A DNA stretch of 64,000 nucleotides from Peronospora farinosa. Lineage: Eukaryota > Oomycota > Peronosporomycetes > Peronosporales > Peronosporaceae. The notes beneath the pieces were generated by a model. That model saw only the letters and a list, made by a program, of their open reading frames with translations. It was not told the DNA's origin and did not search any database. This document shows, piece after piece, positions 1-10,324 of this stretch (positions are counted from its first letter, which is position 1; each line of letters begins with the position of its first letter). The translations under genes and the position numbers were made by a program. The stretch is taken from contig CANTFK010000713.1 of the NCBI GenBank assembly GCA_947646735.1, positions 1 through 64,000 of the forward strand, given 5' to 3'.

Positions 1-1308
1 GTTTGCCTATTCCCACTGGGTGATGGTAGTCCACTAGTATTGACTTTGTGTTTTGCGTACCGAAAGATTTGCATGGCAATACAGGTATTGTGATCTTTGT
101 TGACCGCTTGAGCAAGATGGCTCACTTAGCGGCTGTACCAGATTCGATCGATGGTGTGGGTACAGCGGAGCTGTTTATCGATCGTGTGTTTCGCCAACAT
201 GGCTTGCCAGTGGCAATTGTTCCTCGTTTCACGAGTAAATTTTGGAAGTCCGTCTTCCGGGTGCTGGGCACCCGTTTGGACATGTCCACAGCGGATCATC
301 CGCAGACCGATGGTCAAACTGAGCGCTTAAATCGCGTTGTTGAAGATATCCTACGCAGTGTTTGTGCTGAAACGCCTAAGCGATGGAGCGCTATGCTCCC
401 TGTAGTTGAGTTTGCACTCAATAACTCCGTGCACGCTTCTACCGGCTACACCCCGTTCTATGTGAATGGTCTCACACACCCACGCGTTCTGTTAAGGCTA
501 CCACCGAGTTGTTCAGGGCTTGGTGGGGGAGAGATTGCCGATCGGCTTGCTGATGTCAGCCCTATTACTGTTAAGAAACAGGTGAATGCGTTTCTCGCAA
601 CGCGACTAAATGTCTTACGACATGTGCAAGACGCAATGGCAGATAGCCAAGACAAACAAAAAGAATATGCGGATGCTAAAGCAGAAGTTATATTAATGAT
701 TATGAGGTCGGAGAGCAAGTATTATTAAATGCTAAAAACCTACCTACCAATGTAGTATCCGCTGTCTTTAAGACGAAGTTGCGCCCGCGCTTTATCGGAC
801 CCTTTATGGTCATTGCCAATAAAGGCACAGCGTATACGCTTAATTTGCCGCTCAAATTTCGTACACCTCCTGTTTTCTACGTCGGCATGCTCAAAAAGTA
901 TCGTCATCCGTCCCAAGTAAACATTAAGGCGCTCGCGCCGAGCCCATTGGCATTGTCGCGGGACAAAGCATCTGCGCCAACAGGTCAAGCTGACCCTGCA
1001 TTCGGGTCCGACTCTCTTCCAGGGACTCAAGCCGTGAGTTCATCGTCTGCCTCTCCTCACGGAGGGTCCGCACCTCTTGAACAATCTCGGCATGAGCTTA
1101 TGCCGGTACACCGGCCTCCTCCGGATTTGCTCGATGCGCAGGGGAACCTACAGTTCCATGTTTAACGTCTGTTGCAGAAACGTCGCCGCCATGGTCAAAA
1201 CCAGTATCTGGTAAAGTGGCGGGGTTATCCCGAGTCGTGGAACTCATGGGAGTTTGAGATTCCCCTTCGGCAGGATTGCCCATACGCCGTGGACGTTTTG
1301 AGCGTCGT
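1..1308 (+). pseudogene. Ty3/Gypsy pol 3' end (element G1): integrase core and chromodomain
   Basis: Carries the C-terminal part of a Gypsy polyprotein that would insert element cDNA into chromatin. The first catalytic Asp lies in SIDFVF near position 40. The DHPQTDGQTERLNR block around 295-335 holds the catalytic Glu. The second Asp is less clear, because the usual SDRGP motif reads PRFTSKF here. After about position 680 the frame shifts and continues as the Gypsy integrase tail (RPRFIGPFMVI). A Pro/Ser linker follows, then a chromodomain (YLVKWRGYPESWNSWE) at about 1200-1260. Breaks: in-frame TGA at 21 and TAG at 27, a frameshift near 685 and a TAA at 1163-1165. The 5' part lies outside the window. 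The family assignment is secure and the copy is dead. Confidence 0.9.
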
Positions 1309-2208
1309 GCGCAGGGTCAGCCTGTTGGCGATGACGCTTCTCACCAGTAATGGTGGGCGTGGGCGGGTTAGCGGCCTCAGCCTGTCGTGGACTCGCGGCT
1401 ACAGGGGTAGCCGAAACATTGGGCTGCTGGGTGCTGGCAGACGCATAATGCGTTCGTTGGGATTTCAATTTTCCCCGGGCCTTCAATTTAGCGTAATCGT
1501 AACGCATCTTCCGCTCGAGTCGAACATCTGCCACATCGGCACTTGCCCGTAGGGCCCACATGCTGCTTAAACGTCGCGCATAATGCTCCCAGCGGCTGAA
1601 AGCCGTGTCTTCTTCGTCCTCGGTTTCCCCCGCGAAAAGAAGGATGGGAACACCCTTTATGGGAGGAACTGGCGCACCGCGCACTTGCCTGTTAAGGCGT
1701 GCCAAGTATTGGCTTTGTGTAGTAATGTGGGGTTCCAGATGTCGTTGTCGAAGTGCCGTGCGCGTGGCAACATCCTCAGGTGAAATTGCCTCAGTTCACT
1801 GGTCCAGCCAGAAAGGGAATGCCCAGATGCTTCCTTTAGGCGTTCTTCCACCGTATGTGGCTTGAACCTGTACTGTCGGTGGTCCTGAAGCCTCGCCATA
1901 TTCTTCGTTCGGCGCTTGGCGCCTTCCTCTTGGTCGATGGACCGCTGTTGCTGCTCGTCGAGTGGATTGGTAACCGTTACCGTTGATGATACGTCAGGCG
2001 GGTCACGTAACGCTGTTAGCGCATCTGCAGCACCACGTTCAGGGAACGGATTCGATGCATGACTAGTGTCATCTTCACCCGTGAGGGTGGCTAAAGGGGA
2101 CCCATCGGGTCCCACAAAGACGGTGTCACTTTCGTAATCAACCGTTTCGTCAAGGTTGTCTTCAACGAGGTCCCGAAGAGTCTGTGACTCACTGCCAGGA
2201 GGCGTCAT
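1244..2208 (-). pseudogene. Antisense ORF of element G1, between pol and the 3' LTR
   Basis: Reads opposite to pol. It starts at an ATG at 2208, only 112 bp inside the 3' LTR, and runs inward until its end overlaps the chromodomain coding region tail to tail by about 65 bp. The N-terminal half is acidic (SQTLRDLVEDNLDETVDYES). The middle is basic and aromatic (ELRQFHLRMLPRARHFDND), and the C-terminal part is basic and Ala/Pro-rich. A frameshift near 1690-1720 splits it into two overlapping frames. No known domain is recognised. It shows no similarity to the antisense gene of elements A, B and D, although position and orientation are the same. It could be an accessory gene of the element or a captured host gene; function is unknown. 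Confidence 0.55.
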
Positions 2209-2307
2209 GTTAGGTGCCGTGAACAAACCGTGAGGTTTTAAGCGTTCGCTAAAGCACTACCTCTAAGAGGAAAAATGTCGAGTGACATTCTATGGGAACT
2301 TCAGTCT

Positions 2308-2319
2308 GGTGGGGGAGAG
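2308..2319 (+). other. Polypurine tract of element G1
   Basis: A 12-nt purine-rich run, GGTGGGGGAGAG, lies directly against the LTR start TGTAAC at 2320. In LTR retrotransposons this is the position of the plus-strand DNA primer. It also fixes the left edge of the 3' LTR. Confidence 0.75.
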
Positions 2320-3246
2320 TGTAACGGGGTTACACGACGATTGTAGCGTCTTTCCGAGAGTTTACGCTTAAACTCTCCTTTGTATTGCATATAATGCATT
2401 ATTATACTTCTCTTTAGAGAGGTATTAAGTATAAGCGCTAAAGATACGGTATTCGGTAATACCGTATCTTATCGATTGGGATTCGATAAATCACTAACGC
2501 TGTATTAAGTACATCATACACAGATGTTTAGACGATACGTCGTTCAATAGCAAAGTCTGCATATAATAATTACTATTATAGTAATTAATCAAGTGTAGTG
2601 TACTTAGAGTAGGACTATTCATAAATCTTAAAGCATAAATAAAATCAGTTCTCATTTTGAGTTTAAGATCACAAGTCGTTCTGACTTGTTCTCTTGTGCA
2701 CTTCGTGCGGTGGTTCTCTGAACCTCTAAGCTCTAGATTGTTCTTGCACTCTGTGCGTTGGTTCTCTGAACCTCAAGCTTATTGCTTGCTGACTAAGAGT
2801 CTCTCCTACTTCCTTAGAAGAGGGTGACTTAAAGTCGTTTAATTAGTTCCTTAGAACTAAGTGGCTTTTAGCCTTAACTCTATTTAGTTCTCTAGAACTA
2901 AGAGGCTTTCAGCCTAAAGTCTTCCTCTGGCTAAAGAGCTGAGCAGCTCCGCTACAAAGACTCAAGCCCAAGTATTAGGTATTAAGTAAAATTAACTCTG
3001 ATTTTTATTTTGGTTTTAATTCGTACTAATTACGAAGATTTTAGTCGTAATAAATACGACAGTGTTCCCGCCTTTCGGGAACCACACAAATTCAGGTTGA
3101 TTTATCATTGGTCCATATTGGGACTTTTAGGAACCAAAAATAATCCAATAATAGATTGTCACGCTGTGCCCGCTATTCGGGCCCAGCACCTGTCTACATA
3201 TGTATTTGTTTATTTGTATTAACTATGTGTAATGTAGCCCATTACA
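2320..3246 (+). repeat. 3' LTR of element G1, 927 bp, rich in hairpins
   Basis: The LTR starts right after the polypurine tract and ends with CATTACA. Both ends are themselves small palindromes: TGTAAC-GGG-GTTACA at 2320-2334 and TGTAATG/CATTACA at 3228-3246. The body is AT-rich and holds many perfect stem-loops, for example 2356-2377 (9 bp), 2441-2470 (13 bp, loop CGGT), 2671-2689, 2712-2724, 2760-2772, 2843-2860, 2884-2901, 3064-3082 and 3168-3182. A related LTR piece lies at 28122-28230, and related LTR blocks at about 60955-61130 and 62786-62893. The matching 5' LTR is outside the window, so a target duplication cannot be tested. Confidence 0.85.
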
Positions 3247-3492
3247 ACCCGGGTCTACCCACGAGGGGCCAAATCGATCAATGAAGGGCCATGGTCAACT
3301 CCATTCGGTACCGGTTAACCGGTACCCTGACCTGACTTTTTCTTCTGTGGGTCCTGCGGATTGTTCTCCACCAACGGTCGCTCCCCTTCGAGGTCCCTGT
3401 CTCTCTGGTCTCCTGTCCCTGACCCACGGTCTATATATCGAATCCAACTGAATTATGGAGTCTTCACATCGCATAAACAGCACTTCACCACA
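3247..3492. repeat. Partial 3' LTR of element A
   Basis: Ends with CACTTCACCACA at 3492, the terminus also seen on the LTRs of element C (27862) and, in mutated form, D (47188, 58249). The start is missing because it abuts the end of the G1 LTR. It carries a TATA-like CTATATATCG at 3431-3440 on the plus strand, upstream of the antisense gene that follows. One copy of a GGTCTACC(A/C)ACGAGGG repeat near 3252 recurs at 5575-5672 in the same element. Confidence 0.7.
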
Positions 3493-3538
3493 GCCGCCCC
3501 CAGCACTTGCTCAGCCGTCCAACGGATTGATAACGCGC

Positions 3539-5651
3539 ATGTCTTCACTTCCTTCGTCACGTAGGTCCTTTACTGTCCCCTTTGTTGCTCATCCATCTCT
3601 AGCTCGTGTCTGTCCAGCCATGTCTTCCCCTGGTTTTGACCCACCGTCTGCTGACCCACCGTCCACCGACCCACCGTCTGAAGAGCCGACCTCGATCGTT
3701 TCCGCGCCTTCGGTCGACCCTCCATTCGAAGAGGCGTCCTTGGTCGACCTTCCCGGGCCGGTATCTTCACCGTTGAGTTCAGCCGAAACTGTCGTCGTTG
3801 GTAGCTCTCCTCTATTCACCGCTTCGCCTCTGCCAAGACGGCAGATTCTTCTGCCACGTCGGTCTCCAAGGTTGACAACCCGTCTTCCGCGCCAGTCGAC
3901 GTGCGTGAAGCTCTGCAGGAACTGCAAGCTCTCGTGAACGCGCAATCTTACCGCATAGAGGACTGCGGGAGACGGCTAGGTGTAGTCCCCATTTGGCCAC
4001 CTTATTGACCACTCGTTGTGAGCGTTTGGAAGAAAAGTTACGCGACATTTCCCAGCTGGTGGTCTAACTCCGCAAAGCTCTTCAGCGCGAGACGACACAG
4101 GTGGATCGCCTGCGATGGAAGATCGACCACATTCGAAGCCCTTACTCGCTCTTGCTGCAGAGCTTGATCACGTCGACTTCTCCGATGGGCCACCTCCGGG
4201 ACCAGCTCCTCCTTCGGCAGCTTCGCTCCCGGCCGTATGTTCCCCTTCGAGGCTTGCGAAAGCTCTTGGTAAACGGTCCAGGCGGCTGTCACCCCGTGTG
4301 CCTGCCAAAGTTTCCAAGCCTCCGAGGCCCGACACATCTGCCATACCGCTGTCGGCAGTCTCTGGTGGCCGTTCTCCTGTCTTGTTGGAGTCTTCGGACG
4401 ACGACCTCAGCGAAGACAGCGAGACACTTCGGGCGGCTCTGGCCAAGTCTCGTTCTTCTAATCGTCGCCCCACCAGTGCAAACTCTTTACGTCTTCCGCC
4501 GACGTCCGCTCCCCCATTAAGGACCACCTCGGCTTCTGGCCTCTCGCTGAACGGGCGATGTTCGGGACGTCGGACTCGGAGACCGAGTCGTCTGCGGAGA
4601 AAGACAAGAGTGCGCCTACTGTTGCGGACAACACTTCGCCCCCTTTGGCCGACTCCAGCCTGCTTCCCAGAGTCGCCATCATCTCAGGGTGCATGCAGTC
4701 GAAGACATTCTCTGCCGCGGAAGTGGCACCTTGGCCGGTCGACCTGGTCAATTCGTGGTGCATTGTAACCATGTCTCCAAAAGACTTGGTCAACCAGCTG
4801 GATCTACCTTGGGATTGGTTCGGTCCTCCAGACGGAAACCTCGACCGCCCTCCCAAATGGAAGAAGTCACTGGTGAACCCTCCGATGATCCAGAGATTTC
4901 TGGCGGCGGAACCTTGGGTGGAAGCTCGTGTTCCCATGCAGCCTGTTTCCTTCCGACCTGTTGGCTGGTTTGCCCAGTTGGCGGCGGTTTACACCCAGTT
5001 TGACGAAGAGCATATTCAAGCACTTTGGGAGGCGACCCACTGCCTGTGGATCTCCAAGGACCGATCGCGAGCGAACTCTTTCCTCGCGTCATATTAAAAC
5101 GCGCGGAAGAAGCGTCGGAGTCGGGCGACTCGAGCGTGGCGGGAGGTGGTCGACCTTATTTTCATTGGGATGAGCAAGGGCCACTGCGATCTCGACATCT
5201 TCCTGGACCCCCTCTTCCGTCATCTTCTTCGAACTCGCCGTGTAGTTTACTGGTACCCTGGTCGTGAGGAGGGGTCGGGCCCAGTCGACCTGCTTGAGGC
5301 CCTTCGGGTGTCGGATTTCGCGTGGCCGTGGCTCACCCAATATCGGTTGTCTTCTGTGCCCCATCCTGGCGCTCTAGTCCCACGCCTCAAGGGTAACTTT
5401 TGGGCCACCCATTTAGGTCTTCCTTTGAACAAGATTCTTTGTTCTCTTCGATCCTATTTTTGTGCGCTTGTCCATCTTCCATCTCCTCTGCCATACCTTC
5501 CTCTGTTCCAGGTGATCTTGGCAATCTTCCCTATTTGTTCTCCATTCTTCTATACACCGGACCCGTGAAAGGTCGAGGTCTCCCCATAGGCGACCTAGGT
5601 CTACCAACGAGGGACCGGGTCTACCTAATGAAAGACCAGGTCTACCAATGA
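3539..5651 (+). pseudogene. Antisense accessory gene (aORF) of element A
   Basis: Starts 47 bp inside the element from the LTR end and runs inward, convergent with pol. The N-terminal part is Pro/Ser-rich with DPPS repeats. The middle contains coiled-coil-like helices (VREALQELQALV near 3895; ERLEEKLRDISQL near 4022), then a basic region and an acidic patch (MFGTSDSETES at 4558). The conserved core at about 4725-5060 reads APWP, then PVSFRPVGWFAQLAAVY and ALWEATHCLWISK. A last block (GHCDLDIFLDPLF, then WPWLTQYRL) ends near 5395. It is disrupted at about 3830, 3980, 4065 (TAA), 4540 and 5095 (TAA). The homologue in element B (7857-10324) shows that the segments belong together. Function unknown. 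Confidence 0.65.
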
Positions 5652-5672
5652 GGGACCAGGTCTACCTTCCAA
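5570..5672 (+). repeat. Tandem repeat of about 20 bp in the tail of element A's aORF
   Basis: Four to five imperfect copies of a unit close to CAGGTCTACCAATGAGGGAC. The unit carries GGTC and GAC(C), the tetranucleotide favoured throughout the A/C/D elements. A single related unit sits near 3252 at the other edge of the antisense region. Confidence 0.8.
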
Positions 5673-5699
5673 GGATCTTGCTACAGTCTGCTAGTATTC

Positions 5700-6599
5700 G
5701 GTATTCATGGCTTTGCATTACTTCGAAGCGGTAACGGCTTGTCTTCTTGCGCTAGAAGTCCCGGAGTAAAGTTCCGCAATTCAGATCCACTTCGTCCACC
5801 CACGAGGGGTCAGGGTGTCCCTTCCATTGCACGAAAATTTCTCTTCGTTGCCTTCCATACCGAGTCTTCTTGCCTATACGGCTCTCTACAAATTCTTTTT
5901 AGAATTCATACTCGCCTTCCTCCAATTCCCGCACCCAGCTGTCTTCTGGTAGCAGACATTCGTCGAAGTCGACTCGATCCGTTCCATCCACTTTCAGCTC
6001 GCTATTAGGTCGATCGGGGAACTCTCTGACGGGCTTGAGCTTGGAGATGTGCACAATTGGGAATAGTCTGTATTCTGTACCTCGTAACTCCAGACGTACT
6101 GCATGATCTCCGACTAACTCCTGGACTCGGAACGGTCCATGCCATAGGTGGGCCAATTTCTTGGCATACCTCTCCTTCACTCGGTCTAAGTATAGCCATA
6201 CCCAGGCCCCTGGCTGAATCTCGTGGCCGACTACCCTTCATTTTGTGCTTGCACCCGAGCCTGACTAGCCGCCCGTAAATTCTCGTTGACTTGGTCCCTT
6301 GCTCGCTGATAGTGACTCTGAATCCGATATCTCCATCTCCGATGTCCTGATTCTTGACGTCGAGTGTTTACCAACGGTAACATGGTCTCAATAGTGGTCC
6401 TAGCATCCATTCCTGGACCAGATAGAACGGTGTTTCCTTTTGCACTCTGTCTTGATCCGTGTTTAATACGAACGTTAAACGTTCCGCGTATTCATCCCAG
6501 TATCGCTGTCCCACGTCGGCTACGTACATCTTGAGCGATCATGTTAGAGTCTGGACCATTCTCTCAGCAGTGCCGCTCGCTTGAGGTCGGTAGGCCATG
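5700..6599 (-). pseudogene. Element A pol 3' end: integrase tail and chromodomain, truncated
   Basis: Closely resembles the C-terminal part of the element C integrase. It shows AHLWHGPFRVQELVGDHAVR and VHISKLKPVREFPDRP, then a chromodomain (FVQWKGHPDPSWVDEVDL near 5790-5850) and the tail FEVMQSH. In-frame stops lie at about 5896 and 5755. The gene is cut at 6599 where the LTR of element B begins, in the stretch corresponding to the YRPQANG motif, so the catalytic core is missing. Its 3' end almost meets the 3' end of the convergent antisense gene. The rest of element A was not found elsewhere in the window. Confidence 0.85.
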
Positions 6600-7771
6600 T
6601 GTGGTGGAGTGGGATTCGCAAAATTGCTGATGCGATTCCAACTCTCCACTGGCGCCCGGACGACCGACTAACGGAGGGGGTACTCCGTTTCCGTGTAAAG
6701 CAATTCCTTCCTCACCTTGTGTACCCGTCGGTAGGGCGGGTTGCTCTCTTCTCGGTAGACTTGAGTCGATGTTGAACTTGATTGTGTTAGGGATAGATGG
6801 GGGGCGATCGCGTGGAATTCCTCACAAGATCGCAGTTGTTCTTAAGGTGCTCTTTTTTAGTCGCCCTGATCTCCCTTGAGATCGTCTTATCCAATTGGTA
6901 GATACTTGATACGCTTGCCTTCTGACCACTTGAGCCGTCTCGCGATCTTGTATCTGGACTTCTTAGTCCTATGCGTCCAATCGCAGCTTGGGTTGTTTTG
7001 TTGAGAATTCTTGCAATCCCTGGCCAAACAATCCAGGAATATGACTTGCGTAGTATGTAGACTTCCTTGAGACGTCGGGAGGCCAAAGAATCCAGCCCGG
7101 AAGAGAAGTCGGCACGTGTACTTAGAAGCAAATTGAACTCTGTTAATGTTAACCAATCAAATACCAAAACCTATGATCTTGACTATCTGTAGCTCAGGAT
7201 CTATTGCCACGTATCGCCCTTTCGGAAAAATCAGATCTTGTAATGTGGTCCACTCCAATATCGCCGCGATATGGATCGCTACCTCGATTGGATATAAAAA
7301 CCATTTTTAGTATCGGATCGCGGTACTAATAATTAATATCGGATCGCGGTACTAATAATTAGTATCGGATCGCGGTCCGCCAGATCACGACTTGTCCTCT
7401 TCACCGTTTCTCGGGTGATGTGAGATGGTCCATCTATATGACGTGTCATGTCCACCTCATTCCAGTCTTCCATAGCGATGTAATTCACACCAGACCGTAT
7501 TCCATATACTTGGATGTACCAATCCTCCTCCTTAGCGACCGCGTTCACGCGGATCGCCATCGGAAAATACTGGAGATCGCAATAGCGTAGTTTCTAGGCC
7601 ATATTTGATCCCACATAGAACTGCAAACTCCACCATTCACTGTTTTCCATCCCATTTGCCATCATCTCGAAACCTTACTGCGAGATTGCGATTCATCAAT
7701 ATTGGCCATTTCGGACTTGACCAAAAATGTGCGATCACACTTCGCCAAATTCACTCCTTCGCTTCGCCACA
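6600..7771 (-). repeat. 3' LTR of element B, 1172 bp
   Basis: In plus-strand reading it starts TGTGGTGGAG and ends GCTTCGCCACA, canonical TG...CA ends with TGTGG/CCACA inverted termini. It matches 16957-17978 plus 27863-28121 (the 5' LTR) along its length. Near 7310-7375 it carries three copies of a TATCGGATCGCGGTACTAAT repeat; the 5' LTR has seven. It is inserted in the integrase coding region of element A. Confidence 0.88.
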
Positions 7772-7856
7772 ATCGTCCCCTGCACCGTTAGCCCACATAC
7801 AGTGTTGGCCTAGCTGTGCACTGTCTCGTTTCACGCTTCTCGTCCCTTCGTCCCCT

Positions 7857-10324
7857 ATGGCCAGATCTCCACCCGAAAATGATCACCACCCCCGAACTGG
7901 TGTGCTCGTCCCGCGCGATCTACCGATGAATTCTTCTACCGGATCCCGTATCCTGCTCCCGTCTGCCCGAGTAATCCTTCCTCCCGTTACAGATCGTCAA
8001 AACGCGATCTCGTTGGTTTCTTCATTGTATGACCGCCTGGAAGCCCAAGATATCATCGTGGAAAGCTATCACTCCATGGAAAATGCCTTGCAGGAGCAGG
8101 AATTTCGTGGAAATCAGCTGGAGACGGAATTCAATTCGTATCACGAGTTGGTGCCTCGACTGTGCACATTCGTCTTGCGTCAAGATGAAGAGTTGCGTAA
8201 ACAACTTGATGCCGCTCTCCACATGTCCGAAGGTCTCGACGAAGAACTGAACCAGCTAACGGATCAGTCTCAGGAGATCGCCGATCTGAAGAATGCCTTG
8301 TTTCGATCCAATGCAGAGAAACATCGCCTGCAGTATAAATTCCGCCGTGAGGCGGCCAATCTTTAGCGAACTCTGGAAGGAAAATTCCGGCAGAAGATCG
8401 CGTCCCTTCAACAGCAATTGGATTCCATCCTCGCATAGCGTAATGCTGCTGACAGTACTCTGGCTGCTGACTTTCGACGCATGAAAAGCAATGCGTCCAA
8501 GTACAAGAAAGCTCGTTCTCAGGCCCAGCAAGCCGCGAAACAACTGCAAGAGACACTGAGCGCGCTCGAGCTTGATCATGATCGCCTCCTGAGTACGAGT
8601 ATTCGGAACGACGCAGCTTTGGATCGACTTCGTACCGAAGTTGCAGATCGAGAGGCAGAGCGCGATCTGGCCATCCAGGATCGAGATTTACTTCGTTCGC
8701 ATCTGGCAGAATTGGCTACGGGCTTACTTCCTTCTCCGACTAGCCTTCTCGCGCTTTCCAATCCCTCGTCACCCAATCGCAAACGTGCGTCATCTTCACC
8801 GACTCTGGACGTCCCCTTTAAACGTCCCCGCAGCTCTTCCGGTACTTCCACTCAATCCGCGACCTCGGAGCGATCTGGCATTCCACCGCGATCTGGTACC
8901 CTGACGCGATCTGATAGTTCAGCGCGATCTGGTACCCTGGCGCGATCTGATACTTCAGCGCGATCTGATACTTCAGCGCGATCTGATAATTCGACGCAAT
9001 CTGGTACTCCGGCGCGATCTGGTACTTCGACGCGATATGAAATTCCGGCGCGATCTGGTACCTCAGCACAGTCTAATACTTTAGCGCTATCTGGTACTCC
9101 GGCGCGATATGGTACCCCAAAACGATCTGCTAAGTCGGTGAGATCCATTATTACAACGCGACCCAATGTTTCGTCGAAAGCTAAAAAGAAACGCAAAACG
9201 TGTCGCTCGCCTTCGCCTGAATCTGAGCATGACGGATGGTCTTCCGATTCCAAGGACGCTACACTTGCTGCTCTATCCGGATCGCGTTCAACCGCGAGGC
9301 GTCGCACCACCATGACGAAATTATCTGGCAACACCGGATCGTCTCAGTCCCCTATCATAATTCACAATGGTAGCCCACCCTCCAAAAAATCACCAGTATC
9401 GAGTCCTGCGACACCCCCTATCCTTACGACCAAGATTTCCAAGGACGACCTTTTTGGCGAACCTTCTAGCGACTCGGACGGGAAGATTAGCGTTTCCAGT
9501 GACATCCGTGAAGATATAAACCCGTTGCTCACTCCCGCTTAATACGCCGATCTGCCGGATCTCCAAAAAGCACGTGATGCATGGATCCCTGGATATCGTG
9601 AGCGAAAGCCCCGATCGTCGACTCAGGTCGCTCCATGGTCCGCCCGACGGTTCAGTCTGACCAGTGTTGCAGAATTGGGAGTGGAGTTCTTCTATCGACA
9701 CTTGTCCCGACCGATAGGGTATATCTTCACCCCTCAAGCCAATCCCAAATCTCTTCTTGATTCTGAGTGGATTCCCCGACTGATCACCCCGGCACAAGTT
9801 ACTGCGCTTTACGATCAGAAACCGTGGAACGTCACTCGTCGGCCGATTGCTCCCATCTCTTTCCCTCTGACCGGTTGGTTCAAAGATCTGGCGGACATTT
9901 ACCTGGAATATGAAGATCGCCATAGGCAAGCCTTGTGGAAGGCAACCCACTTCCTGTATATCTCCCGCGAACATTGGAAGGAGTATACAGAGCTGGCGCA
10001 ATTTTGTCAGCAACGCAAACAGCGTCGGTAGAGATCTGGACCCCGCTGGAAGACTATTCTTCGCGTTATTCTCCAAGGGATGATCGAAGGACACTGCGAC
10101 TGGACATTTTGTTGGATCCATACTTCCTTCACTTTCCAGTGTACGCAGAAGTGCGACCATGGTATCCTGGTCTGGAGTGCGAGAAGAAGAATATCCCTAA
10201 CCTGGCTACCGCGCTCTCAATGTTGGACTCTGCCGAGCCGTGGAGAAATCAGTATCGAATTTCGATTGAAGATCACCCGGTATCGCTGATCCCTCGTCTG
10301 GACGGTAAGTTCTTTCCAAAGTAA
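7857..10324 (+). pseudogene. Antisense accessory gene (aORF) of element B
   Basis: Starts at an ATG 86 bp inside the 3' LTR and runs inward, convergent with pol. One frame from 7857 to 10031 is broken by TAG at 8364, TAG at 8436 and TAA at 9540, and ends at TAG 10029-10031. A 1-bp loss near 10100 then shifts the last block. Order: Pro/Ser-rich start; long coiled-coil-like helical region (about residues 60-280, e.g. EEELRKQL-type heptads); an 18-bp repeat encoding ARSDTS units; acidic DLFGEPSSDSD; a conserved core near 9605-9990 (APWSARRFS, PISFPLTGWFKDLADIY, ALWKATHFLYIS); final block LDILLDPYFLHF and PWRNQYRI. The core and final blocks align with the element A gene. No known family is recognised. 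A coiled-coil and acidic protein could be a structural or nuclear factor, but that is a guess. Confidence 0.7.
8860..9140 (+). repeat. 18-bp tandem repeat within element B's aORF
   Basis: About fifteen degenerate copies of GCGCGATCTGATACTTCA, encoding (A/T)RS(D/G)T(S/P/L) in the aORF frame. Many units keep GCGATC. Copy 1 to last are in frame, so copy-number changes would alter protein length without breaking it. Confidence 0.85.
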
